A DNA stretch of 64,000 nucleotides from Acinetobacter baumannii (GTDB lineage Bacteria; Pseudomonadota; Gammaproteobacteria; Pseudomonadales; Moraxellaceae): positions 1,736,001-1,800,000 of the forward strand of contig NZ_CP046654.1 in the NCBI RefSeq assembly GCF_009759685.1. The letters run 5' to 3'. Below the pieces are notes generated by a model, which searched no databases, had not been told where the DNA came from, and was given only the letters and a program-made list of their open reading frames with translations. The translations under genes were made by a program, and so were the position numbers. Positions 56,401-64,000 of the stretch are shown here, piece after piece (position 1 is the first letter of the stretch; every line of letters begins with the position of its first letter).

Positions 56401-56760
56401 AAGGGAAATAAACGTAGAAAGTGCTGCACCCTTATTACCACGTTCTTCCTTTTCAACCTGAACTAAAAGCTCTGTGCCTTCAGTAATAAGTTCACGAATG
56501 TTTGAAGTTTGACGTGGGTCTGCCTGAAAATAGCTATTCGCAATTTCACGCATAGACAAGAAGCCTTGACGACCTGCGCCATATTCAACAAAAACAGCTT
56601 CTAAAGATGGTTCTACGCGGGTGACATGGCCTTTATAGATATTGGATTTTTTCTGTTCTCGGGTACGATTCTCTAAATCAAAATCGTAAAGACGATTACC
56701 AGTGATAAGTGCAACGCGAACTTCTTCGGCATGAGTTGCATTAATCAACATACGTTTCAT
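53428..56760 (-). CDS. rne: Ribonuclease E
   Basis: The main endoribonuclease of mRNA decay and rRNA/tRNA processing, 1110 residues from the ATG at 56760 ([15 protein letters not shown]); a start 13 codons upstream is unlikely. The N-terminal catalytic half has the S1 domain (~35-120), the RNase H-like and DNase I-like parts with [11 protein letters not shown], and the Zn-link CPRCHGTG. The C-terminal half is disordered and rich in Gln, Ala, Pro and Lys. It contains two NDPRxRRR-like arginine-rich motifs (~835 and ~956) and an [11 protein letters not shown]-hook-like end. The C-terminus should scaffold the degradosome, whose partner PNPase is encoded at 13.9 kb. A long leader suggests autoregulation. 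Confidence 0.96.
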   Translation of the reverse strand: MKRMLINATHAEEVRVALITGNRLYDFDLENRTREQKKSNIYKGHVTRVEPSLEAVFVEYGAGRQGFLSMREIANSYFQADPRQTSNIRELITEGTELLVQVEKEERGNKGAALSTFISLAGRYLVLMPNNPKGGGISRQISGSVREELKEILASLNVPRGMSVIVRTAGIGRTQEELQLDLQHLLDLWAQIQGTASSGPSPMLVHQEAGVVTRAIRDYLRDDVAEILIDSEQAYNEAYNFVKAVMPRQLDKLKTYTLNEPLFAHFGIESQIQTAYEREVKLPSGGSIVIDQTEALVSIDINSAKSTRGHDVEETALNTNLEAAEEIARQLRLRDIGGLVVIDFIDMTKERNQRMVEAKLREATQSDRARIQFGQLSRFGLMEMSRQRLRPSLEEATGYVCPRCHGTGMVRDLRSLSLSIMRKVEEIALRERHGEVQVEVPVEIAAFLLNEKRHSLVYLEQTSGVRVTVLPHPHLETPHYEIAYNPDGFAPSSYERTEATRSSEKELGYESSEWHLEEADHGHAHVTATASTHAAAQKKANHATQPVAQPSAQKAASPCAWLENLFVQKQAQTVDQSRSAQNAAAAIEQMVNTGAVSRGQFGQVAVPAVAEVAPVQSNNAYISQSPVKQDVREHVEKDDKSQQQRQNNKKRKHKEQREQHHQSHEQQHQVHEEVVQLSRQEQRELKRQQKRQQQQDQQHQNNDVQHTENAVPRRDRNNQQRPNRPNRHRDPSVLNENQNTPVVVDEKQIKVDVIDAPKHDVMNTALIINVDQGQSEIVALTPERRHVERVETTSTEVAQEPTPAPVVAEKAAVVETKEEAQPSQEAAQPQIKRASNDPRMRRRQQREAKHAKAATPSIVPSQIPTLAQHTIGSLIRHVYGEDCTVLIEQFGLVPTFNRALQKFAEQYASTLVVEVTAETEEKKPVTRDAELPSHKPAEEAEPAPVLPLTPPQAPAPRVANDPRERRRLAKLAAEQAFEQVKQQHSAQEEVATPAPVAEETVAAPTAETQATVEPAQQPLELNQSTEVVQPEAAPAEEKATEETVAEAPVAKEPAPSKAASKTKVAAEETVPPTEATTDAESEDVKADKDKPSRPRRPRGRPPKKANPVAE

Positions 56761-57482
56761 GGGTGTGACACCTAATAGTGACTCACACAAACAAACCAAA
56801 CAAACTTAAAGGTTCTGAACGAACATCGAACATGACGGATCATTTCCCAGATCTCAAAATACTTGTGGTCTGAGTCATCTGTTACCGGCTACATTTAGCC
56901 TTAGCTTCGATTCTCGTCTGTGATGTAGGCAATACTGCTTCAACCTTTAAATCGGAATTCCTTTTTGCTTCACTGGCGGGTGAGCGGTGCATTGGTTAAT
57001 GACTTTCACTGTCATTGGGCGCGAAGTGACTTCTTTATTGGAAGTTTGATACGGAATGCTCATCGTATCGGTGCTTTCGGCAGTTCCAATGCATCAACGC
57101 TTTAGCCTGAAGGCAACATTAAGGAGCGATTTGTCTGATGTGTATCAGTTTACGTTCCATAACCAACTAGAGTTGGTAACATATTTTTTTGAACAAACTG
57201 AATTAAACGCAACAGTTTGTCATTTTGCCGATATAATAAGCCTTCGGCGTCGGCATAATTCTTTAGGACCTGTCCGAGCTGGTGATGAAAGCATCATTTT
57301 GATTGAGGTTTCAATCAGGGAAATTTCCCTTTAGATGTTCACTTACGGTGGTATCCGTGCGCTGACTATATCAAACCTTGCAGCATCTGCCTATGGGCTA
57401 AGCTTAGATTTCTTGTGAAAAAACTAAGCTAATCGGTCATTTATTAATCAAATTTCGTAAAATTTCAGGTTTAAATATTAGT
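56761..57482 (-). promoter_or_regulatory. Structured rne 5' leader and divergent rne-rluC promoter region
   Basis: The 720 bp between rne and rluC hold no convincing gene. Several hairpins are packed together: ACCAACT/AGTTGGT (57162-57177), ACAAACTG/CAGTTTGT (57193-57220), and a branched element TGCCGA/TCGGCA (57226-57255) enclosing GCC/GGC. In enterobacteria the long rne leader folds and is cut by RNase E for feedback control; the same is likely here. Promoters for rne and rluC must lie toward 57300-57480 but are not clear. Confidence 0.55.
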
Positions 57483-58415
57483 ATGAATTCTACACAGCAA
57501 TGGCAAAGTGTCACTTGGTTTGAGGTGGATGAGCATCAAGCAGGACAACGAATCGATAATTTCCTGTTTTCACGTTTAAAGGGGGTGCCAAAGAGTCGAA
57601 TTTATCGTTTGATTCGTGAAGGTCAGGTTCGCGTGAATAAAAAACGTATTAAAGCCGAGACCAAACTTGCAATTGGGGACCAGATTCGTGTTGCGCCTAT
57701 TCGCTATGAACAAAAAGATGAAACTGCTGTTCCTGTAAGCGACAGTGTGGCTCAAGGTTTATTAAGCCGTGTGGTCTATGAAGATGAAGGACTATTAGTT
57801 GTAAATAAACCATCAGGTATTGCTGTACATGGCGGTAGTGGCGTGGCTTATGGTTTGATTGAGGCACTACGTGCGGCAACAGGTAAAAAATATTTAGAAC
57901 TGATTCACCGTATTGACCGCGATACTTCTGGCCTAGTTATGATTAGTAAGAAGCGTAGCACTTTAAAACTGCTACAAGATATGTTGCGTGAACACAAAAT
58001 TCGTAAGACCTATGCAGCGATTGTAAAAGGTCAGGTGAGTCTTGATAAACAGCTCATTGATGCGCCTTTATTTCGTTATGAGTTAGCCAATGGCGAACGT
58101 CGTGTACGTGTATCTAAAGAAGGTAAGCCAAGTAAAACCGAATGGGTGGTTGCAGAGCGCTTTAAAAATGCCACTTTAGTTCATGCATCTCCTTTATCAG
58201 GCCGTACCCATCAAATTCGTGTACATGGTTTAAGTATTGGACATCCGTTGGTTGGCGATGATAAATATGGGCACAACACTGCATATACGGGGCCTGAAGC
58301 ACGCCGTTTGTGTTTACATGCCATGCGTTTGGATATTCCGGGTTATCCAACGATTGAAGCACCGTTGCCAGAAGACATGACCCAGTTATTAGAGGCTTTG
58401 AGAGTAGCAAAATGA
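57483..58415 (+). CDS. rluC: 23S rRNA pseudouridine synthase RluC
   Basis: Converts uridines 955, 2504 and 2580 of 23S rRNA to pseudouridine in E. coli, 310 residues here. The N-terminal S4 domain (QRIDNFLFSRLKGVPKSRIY) is followed by the catalytic domain with HRIDRDTSGLVM (Asp ~144) and GRTHQIRVH. Its stop overlaps the following HAD gene by 4 bp. It is divergent from rne, as in E. coli. Confidence 0.93.
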   Translation: MNSTQQWQSVTWFEVDEHQAGQRIDNFLFSRLKGVPKSRIYRLIREGQVRVNKKRIKAETKLAIGDQIRVAPIRYEQKDETAVPVSDSVAQGLLSRVVYEDEGLLVVNKPSGIAVHGGSGVAYGLIEALRAATGKKYLELIHRIDRDTSGLVMISKKRSTLKLLQDMLREHKIRKTYAAIVKGQVSLDKQLIDAPLFRYELANGERRVRVSKEGKPSKTEWVVAERFKNATLVHASPLSGRTHQIRVHGLSIGHPLVGDDKYGHNTAYTGPEARRLCLHAMRLDIPGYPTIEAPLPEDMTQLLEALRVAK

Positions 58416-59086
58416 GTCTGAAAACCGAATTAGTGATTTTTGACTGGGATGGTACTTTATATAATTCTGTTGGTCAGATTGTTGCAAGTTTACAGCATGC
58501 GGCAGAAGAGCATAAGTTAACTCTGACTGATGAAGCCGCAAAGAGTATTATCGGTTTAGGTTTGCCGGAAGTGATGCAGACCTTATTTCCAGAAGTACCT
58601 GATTTGCATGATTCGATTTTAAAAGCATATGGCGATCACTATATTGCCAACTCGACAAATGATGCATGGTTTGAAGGTATTTCTGAACTACTTCATGACT
58701 TAAAAGCTCAAGGTTTAAAACTTGCAGTTGCGACGGGTAAAAACCGTCGTGGATTAGACCGTGTGATTGCAAAAACACAGAGTACTCATCTGTTTGATGT
58801 TACTCGAGCAGCCAATGAAACCCGTTCAAAACCAGATCCGCTCATGTTACAAGAAATCTTGACTGTAACTGGAGTAAGTGTCGAACAGGCAGTTATGATT
58901 GGTGATAGTAGTTATGACCTTGAAATGGCTCAGCGTTTAGGTATGCCTCGTATTGGGGTGGGCTATGGAGTGCACTCGGTCGAAGTTCTACAACAGTTCC
59001 AGCCTTTAACCATTGCTAAAGATGTATCTGAGCTGCACAACTTTTTAAGAGAGTATGCAAAGTTATCTACTGTAGACGTAGCGTAA
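58412..59086 (+). CDS. HAD-superfamily phosphatase (Gph-like)
   Basis: A 224-residue HAD-IA hydrolase. Motif I is FDWDGTLYNS with both Asp residues, motif II is VATGKNRRGL and motif IV is MIGDSSYDLEMA. It is similar to phosphoglycolate phosphatase and to the YieH/PpaX types; the substrate is not decided by sequence. The ATG overlaps the rluC stop (ATGA), so the two form an operon ended by a strong terminator. Confidence 0.87.
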   Translation: MSLKTELVIFDWDGTLYNSVGQIVASLQHAAEEHKLTLTDEAAKSIIGLGLPEVMQTLFPEVPDLHDSILKAYGDHYIANSTNDAWFEGISELLHDLKAQGLKLAVATGKNRRGLDRVIAKTQSTHLFDVTRAANETRSKPDPLMLQEILTVTGVSVEQAVMIGDSSYDLEMAQRLGMPRIGVGYGVHSVEVLQQFQPLTIAKDVSELHNFLREYAKLSTVDVA

Positions 59087-59100
59087 TTTAAAATGATGTA

Positions 59101-59130
59101 AGAAGGAGGAATTTATTCCTCCTTCTTTTT
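59101..59130 (+). terminator. Terminator after the rluC-HAD operon
   Basis: AGAAGGAGGAA (59101-59111) and TTCCTCCTTCT (59116-59126) around TTTA, with a following T run. Confidence 0.88.
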
Positions 59131-59159
59131 AAAACTAAAGAACAATAAGAAGAGAAAAA

Positions 59160-59855
59160 ATGAGCCGCTCTATTCGTCTATTAAATCTTTTACAGCAACT
59201 CCGTGAATCTCGTTATCCCGTTACTGCTCAAGTCTTGGCTGAATGCTTGGGAATTAGTATTCGCAGCATTTACCGTGATATTGATAGTTTACGTGCTCAA
59301 GGTGTGAGAATAGATGCATCGGCAGGTTTGGGGTTTCAGCTTAAAGAAGACATTTTATTACCACCGGTTACTTTTAATGAGAATGAAGCCGAGGCTCTAT
59401 TTTTAGCTTTAGAGTGGTTGAAAGACGTTCCAGATCAGGCAATGAAATCGGCAGCCGTTTCAATTTATTCCAAACTTTATGCAGTTTTACCAGAGCACCG
59501 GAAATATTTGATCGATGACATGACGCTAGGTGTTACACATTACTGGCATCCGGTTGATGAAGCTTTAGTAGAACAAGTACGTTTAGCGATTCGTAAACAA
59601 GTAAAGATCAAAGTCGATTATTGCGATGAACACAAGCGTATGAGTCAACGTTCTCTTTGGCCTTTTGCTTTAGGGTATTTACATGACAAAGTTGTACTTG
59701 CTGCTTGGTGTGAATTACGGCAGGCCTTTCGCCATTTTCGGATAGATCGTATTCATAACTTGCAAATGAGTGAGGAAATATATCCTGAATTTAAAAAACA
59801 TCTGTTTCAAAGATGGTGGAAACAAGAAATGCAAAGGACTACTGACAAAAACTGA
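59160..59855 (+). CDS. YafY-type HTH/WYL transcriptional regulator
   Basis: A 231-residue regulator. The N-terminal DeoR-like HTH (VTAQVLAECLGISIRSIYRDIDSL, residues ~19-42) is followed by a WYL-type domain with LGYLHDKVVLAAWCELRQAFRHFRIDRI, here as a variant of the WYL signature. It lies 49 bp before a glutathione transferase gene on the same strand, which may be its target or operon partner. The effector is unknown. Confidence 0.88.
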   Translation: MSRSIRLLNLLQQLRESRYPVTAQVLAECLGISIRSIYRDIDSLRAQGVRIDASAGLGFQLKEDILLPPVTFNENEAEALFLALEWLKDVPDQAMKSAAVSIYSKLYAVLPEHRKYLIDDMTLGVTHYWHPVDEALVEQVRLAIRKQVKIKVDYCDEHKRMSQRSLWPFALGYLHDKVVLAAWCELRQAFRHFRIDRIHNLQMSEEIYPEFKKHLFQRWWKQEMQRTTDKN

Positions 59856-59904
59856 CAAAAGGTATTTGTAGACTAGGAATCACGATAAACAAGGAGCAAT
59901 AAGA

Positions 59905-60510
59905 ATGAGTCTTAAACTTTATACTAACAATGAATCGCGTGGTGTCGTTATAGACTGGCTTTTGGTTGAACTTGGTGTGGAATGTGAACGTATTGAAGTA
60001 GCATACCGAACCGAGATGAAATCACCAGAATATTTAAAGCTTAACCCGTTTGGGAAAGTGCCTGTATTGGTAGATGGCGATGTCGTTATTTATGAATTAG
60101 GTGCAATTTGTGCATATCTGGCAGACAAATTTAGTGACAAAGGTTTGGCACCTGCTTTAGATGATCCGAAACGTGGTTTGTACTATCGTTGGCTTTTTAT
60201 GATGGCGGGTCCTTGGGAAGCTGCTGGTGTCGATAAAGCTTTAGGAATAGAAATCGCACCTGAGCAAAAAATGTTTGTGGGTTATGGTGATTATAACGAT
60301 GCTTATCAAGCTTTAGTTCAAGGACTGAGTGAAGCAAATCCGTATGTATGTGGTGAACAATTTACCGCTGCAGATGTAAGTGTTGGAGCCATGCTATTAT
60401 GGCAATTAAAAATGAAAACGATTGAATCGCACCCAGCTATTACACGTTATGTTGAAACGATCAAACAGCGCGAAGGCTTAAAACAAAGCAGTATGGGCCA
60501 ACTGTTGTAA
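59905..60510 (+). CDS. Glutathione S-transferase
   Basis: A 201-residue GST. The thioredoxin-like N-terminal domain has NPFGKVPVLVDGDVVIYELGAICAYLADK, in which the cis-Pro (VPVL) and the E-LGAI segment (in place of the usual ES-AI) bind glutathione. The C-terminal helical domain ends with KQREGLKQ. Ser11 in YTNNESRG is the likely active-site residue. The RBS is AAGGAG. The substrate is unknown. Confidence 0.88.
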   Translation: MSLKLYTNNESRGVVIDWLLVELGVECERIEVAYRTEMKSPEYLKLNPFGKVPVLVDGDVVIYELGAICAYLADKFSDKGLAPALDDPKRGLYYRWLFMMAGPWEAAGVDKALGIEIAPEQKMFVGYGDYNDAYQALVQGLSEANPYVCGEQFTAADVSVGAMLLWQLKMKTIESHPAITRYVETIKQREGLKQSSMGQLL

Positions 60511-60524
60511 GTATAGTTATTCTT

Positions 60525-60551
60525 AAAAGCCCTCTAAATGGGGCTTTTTTT
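60525..60551 (+). terminator. Terminator after the GST gene
   Basis: AAAAGCCC (60525-60532) and GGGCTTTT (60541-60548) around TCTAAATG, with a T run. It can also serve the convergent DUF1345 gene. Confidence 0.85.
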
Positions 60552-60568
60552 GTTTTTAAATAAAGGTC

Positions 60569-61246
60569 TTAGTTGGTAAGAAAGCCAGCAGCAACGTTAA
60601 TACAAATCGCTAAAATGGTCGTGTTGAAGCCAAAAGATAATACAGCATGAAATAAGTTTAAAAGACGCATATGTTTGTTGGTAATTGAAACATCGGCGGT
60701 TTGTGCTGAGGTGCCAATAATATAGCTAAAATATAAGAAGTCAGGGTAGGTCGGATGTTCGGTACCCGGGAAGTCTAATCCACCATTCTCTTCATTTCTG
60801 GATAGAGCCATATAAAAGTCATGGGCATAATGCAAAGCGAAAACGGTATGCATGAAAAGCCATGCTGAAATAATGGTGAGTAAAGCTAACGCTACATGTC
60901 CTAACTTTTCATAATGCCCAGAAGGGAGCTGGGAAAGTTGTACCAAAATTGCAACTAGACTCATTGTGATGGCCAATAAAACAATGAGCATAATGACCCA
61001 TTTACTTTCGTCCTGTTTTTTGGCTTGCTGTTGCATTTGTGAATGGTCGGCACTTCTCATCAGTTTCCAGACATGGAGTAAATATAAACTGATCGAGCCA
61101 TTCCAGCTTGCTAATAAAATGGTAGACCATTTCCATGAAGTGAGCCATGCCAATAAACTTGCAACAACTACTCCAAAAATTAAAGCAATAAAGAAGTGAG
61201 GGCGGTTTTGTACACTACGTCCTAAATGCTGAAATAGTCCAACCAT
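60569..61246 (-). CDS. DUF1345 membrane protein
   Basis: A 225-residue inner-membrane protein with five hydrophobic segments. The conserved end block HPTYPDFLYFSYIIGTSAQTADVSIT is diagnostic of DUF1345, a family of unknown function. Single gene followed by a terminator. Confidence 0.85.
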   Translation of the reverse strand: MVGLFQHLGRSVQNRPHFFIALIFGVVVASLLAWLTSWKWSTILLASWNGSISLYLLHVWKLMRSADHSQMQQQAKKQDESKWVIMLIVLLAITMSLVAILVQLSQLPSGHYEKLGHVALALLTIISAWLFMHTVFALHYAHDFYMALSRNEENGGLDFPGTEHPTYPDFLYFSYIIGTSAQTADVSITNKHMRLLNLFHAVLSFGFNTTILAICINVAAGFLTN

Positions 61247-61509
61247 CTTGTTAACTCTCCTTGCTGTTATCTTAAATATATTTTTTACTGTTTGGTTAAT
61301 TTAACATTAGGTTTTATATAACCTTTATACTTTAGATCGTCATTTTTGTTTTTATTAAGTGTGACAATCTAAAATATAATAAAAATTATCTCAAATTAAT
61401 TAATCGATAAAAGATATTAAATAAATTTTAATTTCATTTATTTATACATACATTTAAATTTTCTAACTCATTTATTCTTTAATAATAAGCGTCAATATAC
61501 CTAAAGTGT

Positions 61510-62409
61510 TTAATCTAGATTTTTATCAAGATGAAATACTTTGTTGAGTTGATCAATAAATCTTTTTACACCGACTGACTCTGTATTTTTACGATAACTA
61601 ACAAATAAATCTAAAGAAGGTAATTCGACATCTAGAGGGCGAACTACAGTGTTAGAGACCCCTAAAGGCGCGACATAGGCAGGTAAAATAGTACAACCTA
61701 AGCCTGAACCAATAGAGTTTATATTAAGTAAAATGCTATCGGCCTTTTGTACAATATTGAGGTCAATACCATGAGTTTTAGTAAACTCTAAAATTGTATT
61801 GTGTAGTGTATTAGATTGTTCAGCTGCCGGAATAATAAAATCAATACCATGCAAAGCTTTGACCGGAATACGGTCATATTTCGCAAGTGGATGGTTTCTT
61901 GGTAATAAAAAAATTAAAGGTTCTGTTAAGACAAATTGGCTTTGGATTTCATCATTTTCAGTATTATCACGGGTAAACGTGATGTCGAGTTCACCTCTTT
62001 TTAAGGCTTTGAGTTGCTCAGCGTTATTTAAACTTGATAATTCAATGGTGAGGTCAGGGTGTTGTAAGCGCAGATTTGGAAGTACGTATGGAAAAATTTT
62101 CATTTCTGCTATGGGGACGAAACCGATACGTAATAATTGTTGTTTAGCCTTTGAGACTTGGCGGGCCATCGCTACTGCTTTATCAGCTTGAGCAAGCGTT
62201 AAACGGGCATGCTCTAAAAATACTTCACCTTCTTCTGTTAACTCAACTTTACGTTTTGTGCGGTTTAAAAGTCGTACCCCGACATCTTCTTCTAAATCTT
62301 TAATTTGTTGGCTAAGGGAGGGTTGAGCAGTATAGAGTTTGAGAGCGGCCTTACTAAAATTTAATTCTTCAGCAACTGTAATGAAATATCGAAGATGGCG
62401 TAATTCCAT
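61510..62409 (-). CDS. LysR-family regulator, BenM/CatM-like
   Basis: A 299-residue LTTR. The opening MELRHLRYFITVAEELNFSK and HTH segment KAALKLYTAQPSLSQQIKDLE match the BenM/CatM subgroup, known in Acinetobacter for aromatic compound catabolism. No catabolic genes are adjacent, so I do not assign a specific name. The upstream 733-bp gap presumably contains its promoter. Confidence 0.85.
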   Translation of the reverse strand: MELRHLRYFITVAEELNFSKAALKLYTAQPSLSQQIKDLEEDVGVRLLNRTKRKVELTEEGEVFLEHARLTLAQADKAVAMARQVSKAKQQLLRIGFVPIAEMKIFPYVLPNLRLQHPDLTIELSSLNNAEQLKALKRGELDITFTRDNTENDEIQSQFVLTEPLIFLLPRNHPLAKYDRIPVKALHGIDFIIPAAEQSNTLHNTILEFTKTHGIDLNIVQKADSILLNINSIGSGLGCTILPAYVAPLGVSNTVVRPLDVELPSLDLFVSYRKNTESVGVKRFIDQLNKVFHLDKNLD

Positions 62410-63142
62410 AAGACTAATCCAAAAAATGTCTTACTATGATTTAAGTAAAGTATAAAGCATAAAACTATATAGCGTGAAGGTGCTTTAGGTATTTATAAAA
62501 TAAATGAAAATTTATAAATCATTATGAAATTAATATGAAATTTTATTTAATTATTAATTTGTAAAATATATTAATTCATATTCATAACCAAAGTGATTTT
62601 AAATTTAGAAAAGAAATTTAAATTACTTTTCAGAAATTCACTTAAAGTTTTCTCATATTATGAAAAAAAGTATTGTTAATTTAACAATTGAGAATCTTAA
62701 TTTCTAACAAAAAATGTGTAAGGAGTATTTTGTTAATAAATGTTTCGGTTCATCTTGCTATTTTTTTTAATTTTTTCAATGCATGTGCTACTTGGTTTAA
62801 TAGTTTATATATGAAGCAAAATTGATAAAATTGAGCAGTTTTAAAAATAAGAGATTAACCACAAAGAAACTAGCTCACCTCTGTTGTAAGTCTTTGCTTA
62901 TTATATTCTATTGTTATGTTATACAGTAGCTTTTAATAAGAATAGTAATTAACGAATCACAAACTCAACACATCTAAACATTTTTTGTGGCACTTTAGAT
63001 TGATCTATGTCGGCTGTGACAAAAATAAAAGGGATATTTATATGATAAATAAGTGTAAGTGTCATAGCTTAATTTATTTAAATCGCTAAGATAGAAAACT
63101 GAATGATTCATCCTCCTGATGCTACAACCATAGAATAAGCCC
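62410..63142. other. AT-rich intergenic region with two tiny possible ORFs
   Basis: This 733-bp gap is very AT-rich. Two small frames stand out. ATG 62740-62814 encodes 24 residues of one hydrophobic helix, but its AGGAG lies 14 bases upstream, too far. ATG 63042-63089 encodes a 15-residue peptide beginning MINKCKCH, with AAAAGGGA at a good distance. Neither is supported enough to call a gene. No repeat or terminator was recognised. Confidence 0.4.
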
Positions 63143-64000
63143 ATGAAAGACAAGCCGACATTAACTTATCAATTGCCGACTCAGTCCTGTTGGACGCATA
63201 CATGGATAAAACCACCTTTTTGTCATCCTGAACTGGGCCATGAAAATGATACCCGTTTTTATAATCAGCAGCCTAGATCGCCTGCACGAGGATCGAAAGA
63301 GTTATTGCGTTGGTTAGTCACTCGTGAGTCTTATACTTGGAATGTTGATATTCAGAATGAATATGATGTACGTGTTAATACACCAATTGCTTTACCACAA
63401 AACCGTCCACATGCGGATTTAGATGATTGGCAAGTTTGGTTTGTAGGGCATGCTACGGTACTCATTCAAATTGGACCTTATAACTTTATTACCGATCCGG
63501 TATGGTGTGACTACGCAAGTCCTTTACATGGCCGTGGTCCACGCCGTGTATGCCCAGCGGGTTTTGCTTTAGAACAGTTACCTACCATTCATGGGGTATT
63601 GTTGAGCCATAACCATTATGACCATATGGATTTAGCAACGCTTGAGTGGCTGCATAAGAAGTTTGCTATGCCGATTTATACAGGGCTTGGCAACGGATTT
63701 TACTTACCTAAAGAGTTCCATGTAATTGAAATGGATTGGTGGCAGGAAATTCCTTATCACGAATTAAGAATTGTTTATACACCTGCTCAGCATGGCTCGG
63801 GGCGGGGTTTACGTGACCAAAATAAGGCACTTTGGGGCGGTTTTTCGGTTTTGGCCAAAACAGGACATTGTTTCTTTGCGGGTGATACCGGTTATGCGGG
63901 CCACTTCAAACAAATTCATACGCGCTATGGCGCGCCGCGTGTGGCCTTACTTCCAATCGGAGCTTATGAACCTCGTAAATTAATGAGCTATGTTCATATG
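63143..64000 (+). CDS. Metallo-beta-lactamase-fold hydrolase, NAPE-PLD/UlaG-like, 3' end missing
   Basis: The frame opens at ATG 63143 (MKDKPTLTYQLPTQSCW) and continues without a stop to the window end, 286 codons. The metal-binding motif SHNHYDHMD and the preceding GHATVLIQIGPYNFITDP are typical of the MBL family that includes N-acyl-phosphatidylethanolamine phospholipase D. The later Asp (FAGDTGY) is also present. The likely role is a metal-dependent phosphodiesterase or lactonase, with unknown substrate. No strong ribosome site precedes the ATG. Confidence 0.85.
   Translation, partial: MKDKPTLTYQLPTQSCWTHTWIKPPFCHPELGHENDTRFYNQQPRSPARGSKELLRWLVTRESYTWNVDIQNEYDVRVNTPIALPQNRPHADLDDWQVWFVGHATVLIQIGPYNFITDPVWCDYASPLHGRGPRRVCPAGFALEQLPTIHGVLLSHNHYDHMDLATLEWLHKKFAMPIYTGLGNGFYLPKEFHVIEMDWWQEIPYHELRIVYTPAQHGSGRGLRDQNKALWGGFSVLAKTGHCFFAGDTGYAGHFKQIHTRYGAPRVALLPIGAYEPRKLMSYVHM

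Overview
The window looks like a chromosomal core segment of an Acinetobacter, most likely of the A. calcoaceticus-baumannii complex. The base composition is AT-rich (about 40% GC by eye). Family markers include a class II PPK2 polyphosphate:AMP phosphotransferase, an AbeM-type MATE pump of exactly 448 residues, an isolated gspF-gspG type II secretion pair and the gene order recC-recB-recD. I see no prophage, integrase, transposase or CRISPR array. Both ends are cut inside genes: the phosphotransferase at base 1 and a metallo-beta-lactamase-fold hydrolase at base 64000.

Layout. 1-1.8 kb: polyphosphate enzyme and a small membrane protein. 1.9-11.1 kb: the RecBCD exonuclease operon, with a 12-bp DnaA-box-like tandem array over the recD start. 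11.1-11.9 kb: a gene-free stretch ending in two intrinsic terminators, a candidate for two small RNAs. 11.9-17.3 kb: serine hydrolase, rpsO-pnp, CorA-type transporter. 17.5-24.9 kb (minus strand): cbpM-cbpA, LysE exporter, hslO, a KefC-type antiporter and priA. 25-27.5 kb: gspF, gspG and a small membrane protein. 27.6-32.6 kb: CsaA-like protein, lnt-corC operon, tusA and electron-transfer-flavoprotein:ubiquinone oxidoreductase. 32.8-39.8 kb: DUF1285, murI, a DUF4062 (TIR-like) protein, hemH, MBL hydrolase, yacG, a TrmB-like methyltransferase, a BaiN-like flavoprotein and a GFA protein. 39.86-40.43 kb: a fluoride riboswitch, a 15-codon leader ORF and crcB. 40.4-40.9 kb: stacked structured repeats. 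40.9-49.9 kb: HopJ-family protein, Zur-controlled rpmE2, ABC1 kinase, two SfnB-type oxidoreductases (the first broken by one stop codon), abeM, a DUF606 protein, hemW and an SDR. 50-57.5 kb: LysR regulator, two identical tRNA-Lys genes, an acyl-CoA synthetase and rne with a long structured leader. 57.5-64 kb: rluC, HAD phosphatase, YafY regulator, glutathione transferase, DUF1345, LysR regulator, an AT-rich gap and the truncated MBL hydrolase.

Most genes are housekeeping: recombination repair and replication restart (recBCD, priA), RNA decay and ribosome biogenesis (rpsO-pnp, rne, rluC, rpmE2), envelope and secretion (lnt, gspFG, murI), and redox/heme/sulfur metabolism (hemH, hemW, tusA, ETF-QO, sfnB). 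The most interesting signals lie between genes: the recD repeat array, the covarying structured repeat shared by 17.35 and 40.55 kb, the riboswitch-leader-ORF arrangement before crcB, the two candidate small RNAs after recD, and the rne leader.
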